A stretch of DNA of 64,000 nucleotides from Siphonodentalium dalli (GCA_032622095.1 CP136068.1:157259151-157323150); one strand, 5' to 3'; shown: positions 22,488-34,619, counted from the first letter of the stretch. Program-made: numbers and translations. Notes: generated by a model from the sequence alone, not told the origin.

Positions 22488-22857
22488 ATAATCAGAATCA
22501 ATTAATTGCCAAAAAAATAATGCTAACCGCAGTCAACTATATATGTATCAAATTGCCAAAAACGCTGCAAAACGTGTTATTTATCGACATTTTGTTCAAC
22601 GAAATTTGGCCGGATTGTCAAATATCTAACACCAAAAGCCACTTGATTTTAGAGTTATCCATCTTCATCCTCAATTTGGTTCGAGAGCGTCGGCTTGAAG
22701 AATATTTGTCAGGTCGCCAAAAATTACATATGTCGAGGGGAAAAAATTTCAACAATCGATATCTGATCACTCTATAGCTTTGATGTGGGTTCCTCGACTC
22801 GAATCAAATATTTGTTTACCCCCGAAGAAATCAATTGTAATTGGGGAGCGTCACGCT
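22488..22857 (+). repeat. Dispersed repeat D3, copy 1
   Basis: Matches 59690-60060 in inverted orientation (shared: AATCAGAATCAATTAATTG, CACGTTATTTAT-type and ATTTTGTTCAACGAAAT blocks, CCCGAAGAAAT). A further fragment is at 1500-1612. An 85-codon ORF (22520-22777) lies inside but is not preserved in the other copy. Confidence 0.6.
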
Positions 22858-23336
22858 TTAACCCTTTCAGTGCCAGGGGCCGATCTCATAGGCCCTAATT
22901 TACGGTCTGTAAAATCGGCCCTAAAAATATATAAAAATAAAAAAATTTGTTTTAGATTTTTTTTGGGTTGAATTTTTTTTTGGGCAAGCTTAAGCATGCT
23001 ATAGCGAATTTAAAAACAAACTGGATAAAACCTTAGGGGTATGTTATAACTCAAAACTATCACCAAATATTCATAGTAATAATTTTGATGCCCATGAAAA
23101 ACGTAAGATTCCCTGGTACTAAACCTACAAAATAAGTCTGTTAAAGAATATAAGAAAAAATTATTAAAATTGTAAAAAATTGTAAAAAATAATAACAAAT
23201 GATGAAAAATTGTTAGGCCAATGCATTCTCTTATATATGCGAGGCGACCTATGGTCGACTCGCATATATAAGAGAATGCATTGGCACAGGATATATGGGT
23301 TGATACAAAAATCGGACCTGGCACTGAAAGGGTTAA
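22858..23336. mobile_element. piggyBac-type MITE with hairpin (copy 3), enlarged
   Basis: TTAACCCTTTCAGTGCCAGG at the left and CCTGGCACTGAAAGGGTTAA at the right, a compensated G/C change in both ends relative to copies 1 and 2. The hairpin is at 23217-23285. Compared with 86-323 it holds about 220 extra bases (22895-23115), including a TTTTTTTGGG-rich part. Confidence 0.8.
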
Positions 23337-24089
23337 TTCGGATTATGCATCTTTAATACAGTGAGATTTAAATTTTAACATGAATGCGATATATCAAGTT
23401 TTACTTACAATTATAATACACTATATAATACGGTATAATGGGTATAATATGAATGAATTTCGAAATTGAATATATTCAGAAATACTCACGAGAATTGTGA
23501 AGATCAATTTCTCGCGAAATGATGAACAATGTTGCAAATTAATCTTAACAAACCATCGATCAAGTACTTTTCACTGCGTTAATAAAACCGCGTGTTACCA
23601 TCCTAATAACATGTATATCTCATATTAGCATAATACACAAATCGAATATATGTACTTACACGAACAGCTAGGAACGCCACGTGAAGAGTTATCTACGACG
23701 CGATTTATTTAAACATTACAGGATTTATTTCGCAAGAGTTGCACGCAAAAATATTTGCATGGTTAGCTTTCATATACGACAGATGTTGCAGCTCTATGTC
23801 AATACGCCTCAATGTCACTGAGCCGCGGTCATATTGTATCCATCCAGTCCCGTTCCGTTTTTTAGTGCTACAGGTAAAATGTCCTGGAGTAACATTCCAA
23901 ATAAGGAATTCATAAATATTCAAAAATGGGCTGGATGGATCCAATTTGGCCTCGACTCATTGACGCTTATAAGGCGATTACGCTGTAACCCTATGAGCGA
24001 GATCACTGAGCCGCTACCATATTGGATCCATCGAACCCCGTTTGGCGCATTCAGCGCTATATACAGGTCAAAGTTCTGGAAAATTTGCA
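23337..24089. other. Non-coding with a two-copy diverged repeat
   Basis: CACTGAGCCGCGGTCATATT (23817) and CACTGAGCCGCTACCATATT (24004) begin two related segments of about 190 bp with GGATCCAT / GTATCCAT and CCCGTT words. Small ORFs on both strands follow this duplication. No gene recognised. Confidence 0.45.
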
Positions 24090-24770
24090 AAACCACACAT
24101 GATCTCCCAATCGTGCAAAAATGCACCTATGATCTCCCAAAAACGTTTTAAAAAAACACGTATCCATGATCACCAAAACGTAAAAAAACACCACACTTTA
24201 TGATCTCCCAAACGTGCAAAAACCACGTACCCAAACAATCAATTTAACACCACGTACTCATGATCGTCCAAACGTGCCAAAAAAACACGTACCCAGGTTC
24301 TCCTAAACGTGCAAACACCACATACCTATGATCTCACAAAAGTGCAAAAGCCACTCATGATCTCACAAATGTGCGAAATTCCTCCCAGGATCTCACAAAG
24401 TTGCAAAACACAACAAGGATCTCCCAAATGTGCGAAACGCCACACAGGATCTACCAAACGTGGAAAAACCAAACGTGATCTCATAAATGTGAGAAACTCC
24501 TCCCAGGATCTCACAAATGTGCCAAACACCACACAGGATCTCACAAATGTGCCAAACACCACACAGGATCTCACAAATGTGCCAAACACCACACAGGATC
24601 TCACAAATGTGCCAAACACCACACAGGATCTCACAAATGTGCCAAACACCACACAGGATCTCACAAATGTGCCAAACACCACACAGGATCTCACAAATGT
24701 GCGAAACTACTCCCAGAATCTCACAATGTTGTAAAACACCACACATTATCTCCGAAACCAGTCTGGGTGA
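24090..24770 (+). repeat. 30-bp minisatellite, block A
   Basis: Unit GATCTCACAAATGTG(C)CAAACACCACACAG, 30 bp. Perfect repeats run 24510-24690; the flanks are diverged. Because 30 is a multiple of 3 and no stop is present, ORFs persist on both strands with 10-residue periodicity. The left part (24190-24440) is duplicated at 25619-25830. Confidence 0.9.
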
Positions 24771-25554
24771 ACGTCGAGTCTATATTTGAAATATAGAGTC
24801 TGGAGCTTATGTCGCCAAAACCATTTCTATTCAGCGAAGAGCTTCCCCAAAATGACGTCACGGATTTAAAAAAATACATCGATGATTGACAGGTGTCCCC
24901 ACGTGTTATTTGTTGTGCTTCGCAATAGCAATGGCCTGTGTCGCGACATAAACTTACAGCAGATAATATTTGTCGTGTGTGCGACTATTCTTTTCGGGAG
25001 ATGAACTCGCTGCATCAACCGGAAAGCTGCATCCGAGAGCAAAAAATAAGGTCGTCATCAAAAATGATGCTTTAGAACTATTTAAAAGCATAAAATTAAG
25101 TCATTTCCTCGGTGTTAACTTTCAGATGACTTTTTTACGACAAATAATTTGATTTGCAAACCATGGTACAATAAAGTAAATCAAATACACGGACATGAGT
25201 GAGTTCTATTTATATTTATGGGAGGCCAAGTTGGTACCATGCGCAGGCCTATCTATCAGGTCTAGCACATCCTTCAAATTAATCCGAATCGTACCGAATA
25301 TATATGTTGTATTTGCAAGCATCGCTTTCGATCGGAGAAATTCCGCTCTGTTACTATATTTAGAGGTGACATTATGGGAGTCTCCGCCCACTAACACTTG
25401 TTTATTAACCCATACGGTTTCATTGGACGAAAAATAATTTACGCAATCAATCAGATTACGGAATCCCGAGGACTTGGAAATGAGATAGCGATGTTATCCG
25501 TCAGACCTTATATTCAATGTTGTAATGAATATTTAGGTATGAGTTTACTCAGAC
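24771..25554. other. Unique spacer between satellite blocks
   Basis: No gene recognised. Contains the small palindrome GACTC...TATATTTGAAATATAGAGTC near 24775-24800. Confidence 0.5.
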
Positions 25555-25990
25555 TGCTCCGAAACGTGCAAAAACCACCCATGATTTCGCAAACGTGGAA
25601 TCACCACGTACACTTTATGATCTCCCAAACGTGCAAACACCACGTACCCAAACAATCAATTTAACATCACGTACCCATGATCGTCCAAACGTGCCAAAAA
25701 CACGTATCCAGGTTCTCCGAAACGTGCAAACACCGCGTACCTATGATCTCCCAAACGTACAAAACTACGTACGTATGATCTCACAAAGTTGCAAAACACC
25801 ACAAGGATCTCCCAAATGTGCGAAACGTCACACATGATCTACCAAACGTGCTAAAGGTCACACATGCATGATCTCCCATAATTTGCTAATAGCAACGCAG
25901 GATATCTCAAATGTGCCCCAAAAAAGTCACACAAGATCTCAACAAACCTGCAAAAGGCCACACATGATTTCCCAAAATGTGTGCAAATAG
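25555..25990 (+). repeat. Diverged 30-bp minisatellite, block B
   Basis: Degenerate units of the GATCTCCCAAACGTGCAAA type. 25619-25830 copies 24190-24440 (both have CCCAAACAATCAATTTAACA, a non-repeat island), so blocks A and B share a segmental duplication. Confidence 0.78.
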
Positions 25991-25995
25991 GCACA

Positions 25996-26190
25996 TACAG
26001 TAATGCCCTAAGTAATCGACCCCTTAACCACAGCAGAATTATGGGTAACTGTTCAGGATTTAGTCTGAATTATGGCTTGTTGCCATTCATAGGAAAGCTC
26101 TCGGTGAGCCATATTTCCGACTAAATCCTGAAAAGTTACCCACAATTCTGCTGTGGTTAAGGTATCGATTAATTAGAGCATTACTGTATA
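25996..26190. mobile_element. TA-flanked foldback MITE, CAGTAATGC family, copy 8
   Basis: TACAGTAATGCCCTAAGTAA...AGAGCATTACTGTA with TA flanks. The centre is shortened (GGAAAGCTCTCGGTGAGCCA). Inserted at the edge of satellite block B. Confidence 0.8.
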
Positions 26191-26346
26191 TAGGATCTCA
26201 CAAATGTGCAATTCTCAAAATCACAACACAAACGCAATTTTAAAATAGTCGTATGCATGTTAATTATTATTATGATAATTATTTTTTTGTGAATTTCGAG
26301 TGAATTTGAATGGGTGAGATAGACTGCGGCGGACGAACGACATTTT

Positions 26347-27895
26347 GAAATGTTGGGTGATTTTTTGCAAATTTAGGAGATCCTGGGTGTCTTTTTGCAC
26401 ATTTTGTGAGATCCTGGATGTCTTTTTGCACATTTTGGGAGATCATGGGTGTCTTTGACACCCAGGATATCAAAATGTTCAAAAAGACACACAGGATCTC
26501 CCAAAATGTGCAAAAAGACATCCAGGATCTCTCAAATGTGCAAAAAGACACTCAGGATATCCCAAATATGCCAAAATAAGACATCCAGGATCTCCCAAAA
26601 TGTGCAAAAATCCATTCAGGATCTCCCAAAATGTGCAAAAAGACACACAGGATCTCCCAAAATGTGCCTAGATGTCTTTTTGCACATTTTGGGAGATCCT
26701 GGATGTCTTTTTGCCCATTTTGGGAGATCATGTGTGTCTTTTTGCACATTTTGGGAGATCCTGGATGTCTTTTTGCACATTTTGGTAGATCCTGTGTGTC
26801 TTTTTGCACATTTTGGGAGATCCTGGATGGATTTTTGCACATTTTGGTAGATCCTGGGTGTCTTTTTGCACATTTTGGGAGATCCTGGATGGATTTTGGC
26901 ACATTTTGGGAGATCCAGGATGTCTTTTTGCACATTTTGGGAGATCCTGGGTGTCTTTTTGCACATTTGAGAGATCCTGGATGTCTTTTTGCACATTTTG
27001 GGAGATCCTGGATGGATTTTTGCACATTTTGGGAGATCCTGTATGTCTTTTTGCTCATTTTGGGAGATCCTGTGTGTCTTTTTGCACATTTTGGGAGATC
27101 CTGGATGTCTTTTTGCACATTTTGGGAGATCCTGGATGTCTTTTTGCACATTTTGGGAGGTCCTGTGTGTATTTTTGCACATTTTGGGAGATCCTGGGTG
27201 TCTTTTTGCACATTTTGGGAGATCCTGGGTGTCTTTTTGCACATTTTGGGAGATCCTGGATGGATTTTTTTCCACATTTTGGGAGATCCTGGATGTCTTT
27301 TTTTTGGCATATTTGGGAGATCCTGTGTGTCTTTTTGCACATTTGAGAGATCCTGGATGTCTTTTTGCACATTTTGGGAGGACCTGTGTGTCTTTTTGCA
27401 CATTATGGAAGATCCTGGATGGATTTTTGCACATTTTGGGAGATCCTGGATGTCTTTTTTTTGCATATTTGGGAGATCCTGGATGTCTTTTTGCACATTT
27501 TGGGAGATCCTGTGTGTCTTTTTGCACATTTTGGGAGATCCTGGTGTCTTTTTTCACATTTTGGAAGATCCTGGATGTATTTTTGCACATTTTGGGAGAT
27601 CCTGGATGTCTTTTTGTACATTTTGGGAGATCCTGGGTGTCTTTTTGCACATTTTGGGAGATCCTGTGTGTCTTTTTGCACATTTTGGGAGATCCTGGAT
27701 GGATTTTTGCATATTTTGGGAGATCCTGGATGCCTTTTTGCACATTTTGGGATATCCTGTGTGTCTTTTTGCACTTTTTGGGAGATCCTGGGTGTCTTTT
27801 TGCACATTTTGGGACATCCTGGCTGGATTTTTGCACATTTTGGGAGATCCTGGATGTCTTTTTTTTTGCATATTTGGGAAATCCTGTGTAGCATT
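26347..27895 (-). repeat. 31-bp minisatellite with orientation flips, blocks C-D-E
   Basis: Unit GATCCTGGATGTCTTTTTGC then ACATTTTGGGA, 31 bp. 26347-26455 runs in this orientation, 26456-26657 is inverted, and 26660-27895 is again in this orientation. The first flip lies in the perfect palindrome GGGTGTCTTTGACACCC at 26447-26463; the second is at GCCTAGATG near 26668. The unit has no stop in most frames. Since 31 = 1 mod 3, each reading frame cycles through three frames every 93 bp, giving ORFs of 300-455 codons on both strands. I regard these as artefacts of composition, not genes. Confidence 0.92.
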
Positions 27896-27985
27896 TTGCA
27901 CGACAATGACCAACTCAGGGGCAGTGCAACATGATATACACGCCATGCATCTAGATCGAACCCAGCCACCTGGATTCAATTGTGA
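27896..27985 (+). repeat. Array-flanking segment, inverted partner of 29765-29880
   Basis: GACAATGACCAACTCAGGGG...GATATACACGCCATGCATCT...GATCGAAC is the reverse complement of the segment before block F (GTTCGATCTAGATGCATGGC...CTGAGTTGGTCATTGTTGCA). Arrays E and F therefore form a long inverted repeat around 27.99-29.76 kb. Confidence 0.8.
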
Positions 27986-28037
27986 TAGGATAGGATAATT
28001 TTTTATTTACAATACACATAAGAATAGTACAATAAAA

Positions 28038-28420
28038 TCTAATATATATTTTGGGACTTCTGTCTGTTTGTTTGTTGTTTGTCTGTTAGCTATGGCCGGG
28101 AAAACTGCCAGACGGATTTTGACAAAATTTGATACCCATGGGTACTTTTGTCCGGCGAGTGTTTTGGACGGGTCAAATCGTGACACCGACCTGACCTTGA
28201 CCTACAAAATGGTCAATTCAAGTTCAAATCGCGAATTTTGACGGGATTTCGACAACATTTGATACCTAGGGTTACTTTTGTCCGATGAGTGTTTTGGACG
28301 GGTCAAATCGTGACCCCAACCTGACCTTGACCTTCAAAATGGTCAATTCAAGGTCAAATCGCGCAATTCGCCGAACAGCAGAGGGGAACAGCCCGGACGA
28401 AGTCGGGTCCACCAGCTAGT
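28038..28420 (+). mobile_element. Helitron-like non-autonomous element H1
   Basis: Starts TCTAATATATATTTTGGGAC then a TGTCTGT-rich run. The core has two copies of a roughly 120-bp unit containing TGACCTTGACC and TTTTGGACGGGTCAAATCGT. It ends with the hairpin CCCGGACGAAGTCGGG, a short spacer and CTAG followed by T. A 5-prime TC, a GC hairpin about 10 bases before CTAG-T, and central tandem repeats agree with Helitron-derived DINE/HINE-type elements. No Rep/helicase gene. Confidence 0.72.
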
Positions 28421-29764
28421 GACATATAACTAGATAATAATTTATTATATTGCTGGGGGGACATAGCCCTGCCGGGCTGTCTTCCTGTTTCCCCCAAAAC
28501 AAATATCACTATACAAATAATTTATCAGATAGCGTGAGTATTACTCATACCTTACTCGTATTTAAATTCGCGCAATACTATTTTTCGCGCACCCACAGGT
28601 GCGCGAATTTAAAACTGAGCGAAAAGTAGTACGACTCATGAGTTTATACCAAATTTCCAAAGGGAAAATAAGAGGGTAATGTTAATGAGTTGCATACATT
28701 ACGGAAAATTGGATTGAGTATAGACATTTGTATTCACATGCGGGCTACCAACCCCAACACCATTATTCACATGTAAAATGGTAAACTGTTCTATGTTGCG
28801 TTGCTTGTAAAACGTCCACATGCATGGTACCCAACGCCCTGGACTGCCACCGTGGTCATACAGTCTGAGTTAATTATATATCAACCCAACTGTACAACTT
28901 TAAAATGCACGCGGCCAATTGTTGATTTGTCCTGAAGCCAGAGGCCTATATATACGTGGTTGTGGTTACACGTCCATAGCTATTTAAATAATATAATAAT
29001 CACTTGGAGCATATACACCCATCGTCAAACCAAAATTATGATACATGGACGTCCTGCTAGATGTAAATTTCCGGTGTGATTGTCCTCAATACACATACGT
29101 GTCGTCGGGAACGAAATTAAACTGTTATCAGATAGACAGATACAAGACTTTTACGAAAATAATTTGTCAGTTTTGATTTCGTGCAGCACGGTGGGCGAAA
29201 TCAAAGTGCGCGAATTTTAAAATGAGCGAAAAATAGTACTGCGCGAATTTAAATACGAGTAAGGTATTCATATCCACGTACACGCACAGACTAATCGTAT
29301 GTATAAACACATAATCTAAGACAAAATGTTCAGGGTATTTTTTACAAAAACTGTTTATATGTTTGTTAGCCAATCCAGACGAGTGATCACTATATCGCTG
29401 TGATGTTGGTCTTACGCGAGAATGGACGAGTCTTGTGAGAATGGACGAGTCTTCGGCTTATAATCAAATAAGACAGTCATTGAAATCCGGAAGTAAGACC
29501 AACTTCACAATTGAACGAAATTTCCGCAATAAAATAAAGTTGATAACATCGGAAATTTAGACGGACAGACCTCATTTCCGACTGGGTACGATCCTGCAAG
29601 CTATCAATTCACGCATATCCGATTCCAATTGTTCCGGGCGGTAACGACAGAATGTATTATGATATCGCATGCATGTGAAATCCCCCCCGCAAAGTAAGTG
29701 TCAGACCATCACACACACACACACACACACCCTCTCACACACCCTGTCGCCACGATCCAGATCC
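28421..29764. other. Spacer between inverted arrays, with two foldback repeat copies
   Basis: 28547-28690 (TACTCGTATTTAAATTCGCG...) and 29187-29270 (GCGCGAATTTAAATACGAGT) are copies 2 and 3 of the foldback repeat at 18945. A (CA)n tract lies at 29708-29731. The rest is unrecognised, with no gene. Confidence 0.55.
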
Positions 29765-30310
29765 AACTATGCAGTTCCGGTGAATATCCCTGGATTCTCG
29801 GTGGTCCGTTCGATCTAGATGCATGGCGTGTATATCATATTCAACTGCCCTGAGTTGGTCATTGTTGCATGATTTCTTGCAAAAAGCTACACAGGAATTC
29901 CCAAGTGTGCACAAAGACATCCAGGATCTTCCAAATGTGCAAAATTGCATCCAGGATCTCCCAAATGTTCAAAGAGACATCCAGGATCTTCCAAATGTGT
30001 AAAATTGCATCCAGGATCTCCCAAATGTTCAAAGAGACATACAGGAGCTCCCAAATGTTCAAAGAGACATCCAGGATCTCCCAAATGTGCAAAAATACAT
30101 CCAGGATCTCCCAAATGTTCAAAGAGACACCCAGGATCTCCCAATTGTGCAAAAAGTCATCCAGGATCTCCTAATTGTGCTAAAAGACATCCAGGATCTC
30201 ATAATTGTGCTAAAAGACATCCAGGATCTCCTAATGGTGCTAAAAGACATCCAGGATCTTCTAATTGTGCTAAAAGACATCCAGGATATCAAAATGTTCA
30301 AAAAGACATC
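29765..30310 (+). repeat. 31-bp minisatellite, block F, with its flank
   Basis: 29765-29880 is the inverse of 27896-27985. From 29868 units of AAAGAGACATCCAGGATCTC then CCAAATGTTC (30-31 bp) run to 30310, with later units changed to CTAATTGTGCTAAAAGACAT. Orientation is opposite to block E. ORFs on both strands again only follow the repeat. Confidence 0.88.
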
Positions 30311-31333
30311 TTAGACATAGATTGCATTCTATATACGTGTACTTCACTTCGCCCGATATGTATACTGCAAGACAGGTCTATATCAAAAATATTGTAGCAG
30401 ATATAGGAGAACACGTCATTCGAAAAGTTTGACTGTTTAAAAAGACCCACTAATTTTCGAACCCCCAGATCACATTATATAAAATATATGCCATATATTA
30501 TATACCATTTGAAAGAGAAAGCTCCAAAACATTGTATTTCAGCATATTCGATATAATAAACTGTGAACATGTTGTTTCTGTTGAGAAACCGACGTCTGTT
30601 CTCTGCTGAAGATTCAACACAATGTCTATTATTTTCAGTGGAAGGGGAATAACTCTATCTATTTAGATATAGAGTTATTCCCCTTCCATTGAAAATAAAT
30701 TATATTTTGAATTATGTTGCGTTCTGGGAGCCATAACGCGGAAATGATTTTATGATTTCAGCTATTTTTCTATTACTCTATTGGCACCTTCTGAGACACA
30801 GATGTTCCAAAGGGTGATGAATTATAGTATTATAATCATATTTTATGGCATATATTGTTAGAAAAACCGCAAATTAAGGCACTATAAACAAAATTGGTGA
30901 TTCGAAAATTAAGTGGGCCTTTAAGGTTTAAAGCACTCATTTTTATGTTATCTGGGAAACATTACTGTTGACCGACCGTTGCATGCCAATGATTTTGGGT
31001 CACTCAGCATGATAATAACCATAATTTCTGAAAAGAAGATTTTAGCGGTGGAGATAGAACTGTTTTCTTGTACATAACAAACTTTAACACTGACTTCAAC
31101 GGTGCAGTATTATATAACTGCTAATTGGCTCATCACTGGAGATAGAATATAGAGTCATATAACAGGTTTTTAATTTAAAATCATGCAGGAGAGTGGAAAT
31201 AGATCACTTTAATTTGTCAAGAATCCCACGACGCGTTTCTATTTTGCACACGGTATGTGACAGAGCTCCTCACGGTATTATGTACTTGTTGTGGAGCGTG
31301 AATTAAATCTGATCTGTTGGTATCCAGGAACCG
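30311..31333. other. Non-coding gap with one perfect short palindrome
   Basis: 30629-30698 is a 70-bp hairpin: TTATTTTCAGTGGAAGGGG and AATAACTCTATCT mirrored almost perfectly around TATTTAGATA. No gene in the remainder. Confidence 0.6.
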
Positions 31334-31640
31334 GAGGAATATAGTATTCTACTAACATTGTCGAAAATCTGAAGCAAATCGACCGTATACCACTCCATAG
31401 AAAACATAGTCTGAACTACGCTCAATTGTAAATATTTACTACTCGATTCGGGACGCATCTATCGGCGATAAACTAACGAAAACGATTTCGCCACCGAGAG
31501 TCCCTGCATTTAAGTAATATATAAGAATGACGGTGTGTGTTGTCAATCTGGATATAATATTTGTAAGAATTACTACTTTGAACAAGATTATTCTCAATTT
31601 ATATGTGATCACCATACCGGAGTGTTTCACGTCACTTTAA
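31334..31640 (+). repeat. Dispersed element X, copy 2
   Basis: Same text as 11904-12205 (GAATATAGTATTCTACTAAC...CACTCCATAGAAAACATAGT...TGATCACCATACCGGAGTGT). It is uninterrupted here. Confidence 0.65.
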
Positions 31641-31995
31641 GCTTATACTTTGCAAAACAAATTACAGAAGAACCACATAAAGAACAATTGGTAGGCTCTA
31701 ACGATCGATTTCAATTTACAATTTACTCTGTGCTACCAACTTCACCAAGCCCGACTCCGCATCCGGGCTGCAAAGAAACCTGGTCCCAAACCTCCGCCTG
31801 TGGACCCGGCAGTAACTGTTAGTGACGGTCTCAACCCCGACTTGACACCTATTCATCCAATCTAAACACATTTACATGTACATATGTCAGAAATTGTGAG
31901 ACATACTATAATATTTAGACTTCGCTCAAGAAGAAGTGATCACGTCCACCCTAAGGACGGTTCTCCTGACATAGGAGGAATTTACAGAGAAGGTA
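31641..31995. other. Unrecognised, one proline-rich open stretch
   Basis: A plus-strand frame around 31733-31862 is open, proline/alanine-rich (...KKPGPKPPPVDPAVTV...) and ends in a stop. It could be part of an exon or of an old element, but nothing supports a gene around it. Confidence 0.25.
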
Positions 31996-32004
31996 TAGGT
32001 AAAG
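31996..32004. repeat. 9-bp target-site duplication, left
   Basis: TAGGTAAAG, identical to 39521-39529, immediately outside the inverted termini AGCAGCG...CGCTGCT. Confidence 0.8.
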
Positions 32005-33024
32005 AGCAGCGTGAATTTCGTTACTTATTCCCTATTCCTTATTCCTTATTAAAAAAAATTGGGAAAATGTGGCAAATGACCATGGCAACGTCTTAAGTAG
32101 GGCGAGACAAAATTTCCTGTGAAAAAACTTTTTGGAAAAAAAGTTCAAAAATGCACGAAATTAGACAAATTCCGAAAATGAACGGAAATTGGCCGAAACA
32201 AGTGCGGGGTCATAAATGGCCACCCCTCGGCCAAAAATTTTGGGCCGAAAAAATTTTGGGTCGAGTTCGAAAAAGTGGGTCGAATCCCAGTTTTCGCTCT
32301 GCTCGGTCGGGAAAATTTAGGAAAATGTGGCAAACTGTCATATATTAAAAAAATGGCCACCTGGGCCGAAAAGATTTTGGGTCGAATTCCAAAAAGGGGG
32401 TCAAATAGAAATTCCCGCTCTGCTCGGTCAGGAAAATTTTGGAAAATGTGGCAAATGACCACGGCAACGTCTTAAGTAGGGCGTGAAAAAAAAATTCCTG
32501 TGAAAATTGTTTTTGGAAAAAAAGTTCAAAAATGCACGAAATTAGGCAAAGTCAGAAAATGAACGGAAATTGGCCGAAACAAGTGCGGGGTCATAAATGG
32601 CCACCTCGGCCAAAATTTTGGGCCGAAACAAAATTGGGTCGAGTCCGAAAAACTGGGTCGAATCCCAGTTTTCGCTCTGCTCGGTGGGTTAAATAGAAAT
32701 CCCCGCTCTGCTCGGTCACGAATTTTTTTTTAAGTAAAACAAATGCACGAAATTAGGCAAAGTCCGAAAATGAACGGAAATTGGCCGAAAAATGTTTGGG
32801 TCAAGTCCGAAAAAGTTGGCTGATTGGCTGAACATGGGATTTGGATCATTTTCGAGAACACTGATGATTTCGGCCTATTTGATGGAATGGGTGAGTGGGT
32901 GGCTTGTCTCAAATATCCCATAGAAACATCTCTACCCCACAATCATCCCAAGATGGTACCTCCCTGATGGGGTAAAAATGGGGTATGGACCATTTTGGAG
33001 AACGGTAAGGATTTCGGCCAATTT
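32005..33024 (+). repeat. Left terminal inverted repeat of the 7.5-kb transposon
   Basis: Contains about 2.3 diverged copies of a roughly 390-bp unit (GGAAAATGTGGCAAATGACC recurs at 32050 and 32440), then a subterminal part with GAGAACACTGATGATTTCGG and GATGGGGTAAAAATGGGGTA that is mirrored at 38377-38540. Confidence 0.82.
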
Positions 33025-34560
33025 GACAGCATGGCTGGACGACCAGCGCCATATACACCCAGAAACATTTAGAGTCTAAAACGACACAAATTGTGTCCGT
33101 TTGTTATTATACTTCCATGGTGTAACCAAGGAAGATATTGTTTTTCTATTGGGGTCGTTTTCTGTTTAATTGAAAATACTCAGAAACTATTGGGAGGAGG
33201 GCCGTGAAATATATAGGGAATGTAGGCATCTATGGGATACAGAAAATGAAGATATCATGAGTTCGGCCCAACGCTTCACCACGGAGTGAAATTTAAAAAA
33301 AAAATATTTTTCACTATTATTATTATTATTATTATTAAAATACTCAACACTTTTATACTCACTATATTTTGGAAAGTATAAGCAGTAGAAATCTATAAGT
33401 TGGTAAGTAAGTTGGGGCAAATTGGTTCTAACTAATAGTCATATAACGAATATTGTCCGCATTTCTCTTGTGGAGTTATCTCCCTTTATCTGAAAAAATG
33501 TCATTCTACTATCTCGGGAATTATGAGGCGCAGGGCATCCAAATTTGGACCATATGGACACCTCGATATGCACTACAGCCCACGGGCATCAAAACTTGTG
33601 TCCGCGCTTTCCCTGCGGAGTTACCGCCCATAGATAGGCATACACCATACACCAGGATGAATAAACCGAGGTTTTTTTGTTTTATTTTGATAAGTGCAGC
33701 GCTCTAAATTTTTTATTGCATATTCCGAATTGGACGAGTGACCAGGACCCGAATATACCGCTTAAACATGTTTTTTCTCAGGACTTTCCGCGCTACATGG
33801 TAAGGAAATATTACAACTATTTTTCCCACCAAATCAAAACCGGCTTATCAAAGAGCAAGATAATGTCGTAGCAGGTACGTTGACATACTGTATGTACGTC
33901 CCAAAAGTTTGACCACTATACTTTAAAAGTTACCTGCCCAACGGAGAACGCGAGTCGTGGTGGGCTGAAAATTCCACGAAAATTGCAAAGGGGGTAAATT
34001 CAAACATCGATATAACTTTTTTTAGACGAGTACATCTGATGGGTATTGTTCAGGCGCATCTACAGTGCGATTTTCTAATTTTCAGATGCAACGGTTTACT
34101 CGTGACAACGGTATATAACTTAAATATGTATACTAAAGTAGTCTATCACTAACCGATTTTTAGCCCCAAATCCAAACGGGCTAATGCAGGAGGGAGTTTA
34201 ATGCAGGAGCATGTAAGCCGGCATACTGTAGGTACGCCTACAAACTTTGACCGCTCTACTATGAAAGCAACCTGCTCAACGGGGAGTTTGTGTCGGGTGG
34301 GTACAGATTTGGCAAATTCCACCGAAAATCAAATGGGGAAAATTACTCCAAAAATCAGATATTGAGATAAAAACTTTTCGACGAGTGGATGTGATTAGTA
34401 GTATCTAAACACAAGATTAGTAAGATTTTTAAAGATTTAGAGTGGACGGTTTAACCCTGGTAGCGTGTAACGTTGTTAACGGGTGATATATATTACTCAA
34501 ATTCTAACCCTCTCTTCATGACGCAAATTCAAACGGACTTATCAAGGAGCAAGGCAAATG
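33025..34560. other. Interior of transposon with a 300-350-bp tandem repeat
   Basis: 33875-34170, 34190-34480 and a stub at 34555-34620 are diverged copies of one unit (AGTTTGACCACTATACTTTA / AACTTTGACCGCTCTACTAT; ACCTGCCCAACGGAG / ACCTGCTCAACGGGG; TAGACGAGTACATCTGATG). 33440-33700 has the GGAGTTA(T/C)C(T/G)CCC motif twice. A (ATT)n tract is at 33318-33336. No gene recognised. Confidence 0.55.
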
Positions 34561-34619
34561 CATGAATATGCTCAGCGATATACTATATAGGTATGTCCGC
34601 TCTACTATAAAAGTAACCT

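Noticed and set aside
24510-24690. CRISPR-like regular 30-bp repeats
   Set aside because: Repeats are directly adjacent with no unique spacers, in a eukaryotic transposon-rich context.
24309-24789. Overlapping ORFs with 10-residue repeats on both strands
   Set aside because: A direct result of the 30-bp satellite, whose length is a multiple of 3. No independent coding evidence.
26616-27998. ORFs of 300-455 codons on both strands (Cys/Lys/Ser-rich or Phe/Trp-rich periodic proteins)
   Set aside because: They follow the 31-bp satellite exactly (31-residue period), exist at once on both strands and in several frames, and lack any start context or domain. An artefact of a stop-free unit.
31733-31862. 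Proline-rich open stretch as a terminal exon
   Set aside because: No convincing splice acceptor and no neighbouring exons; kept only as a weak note in the feature list.
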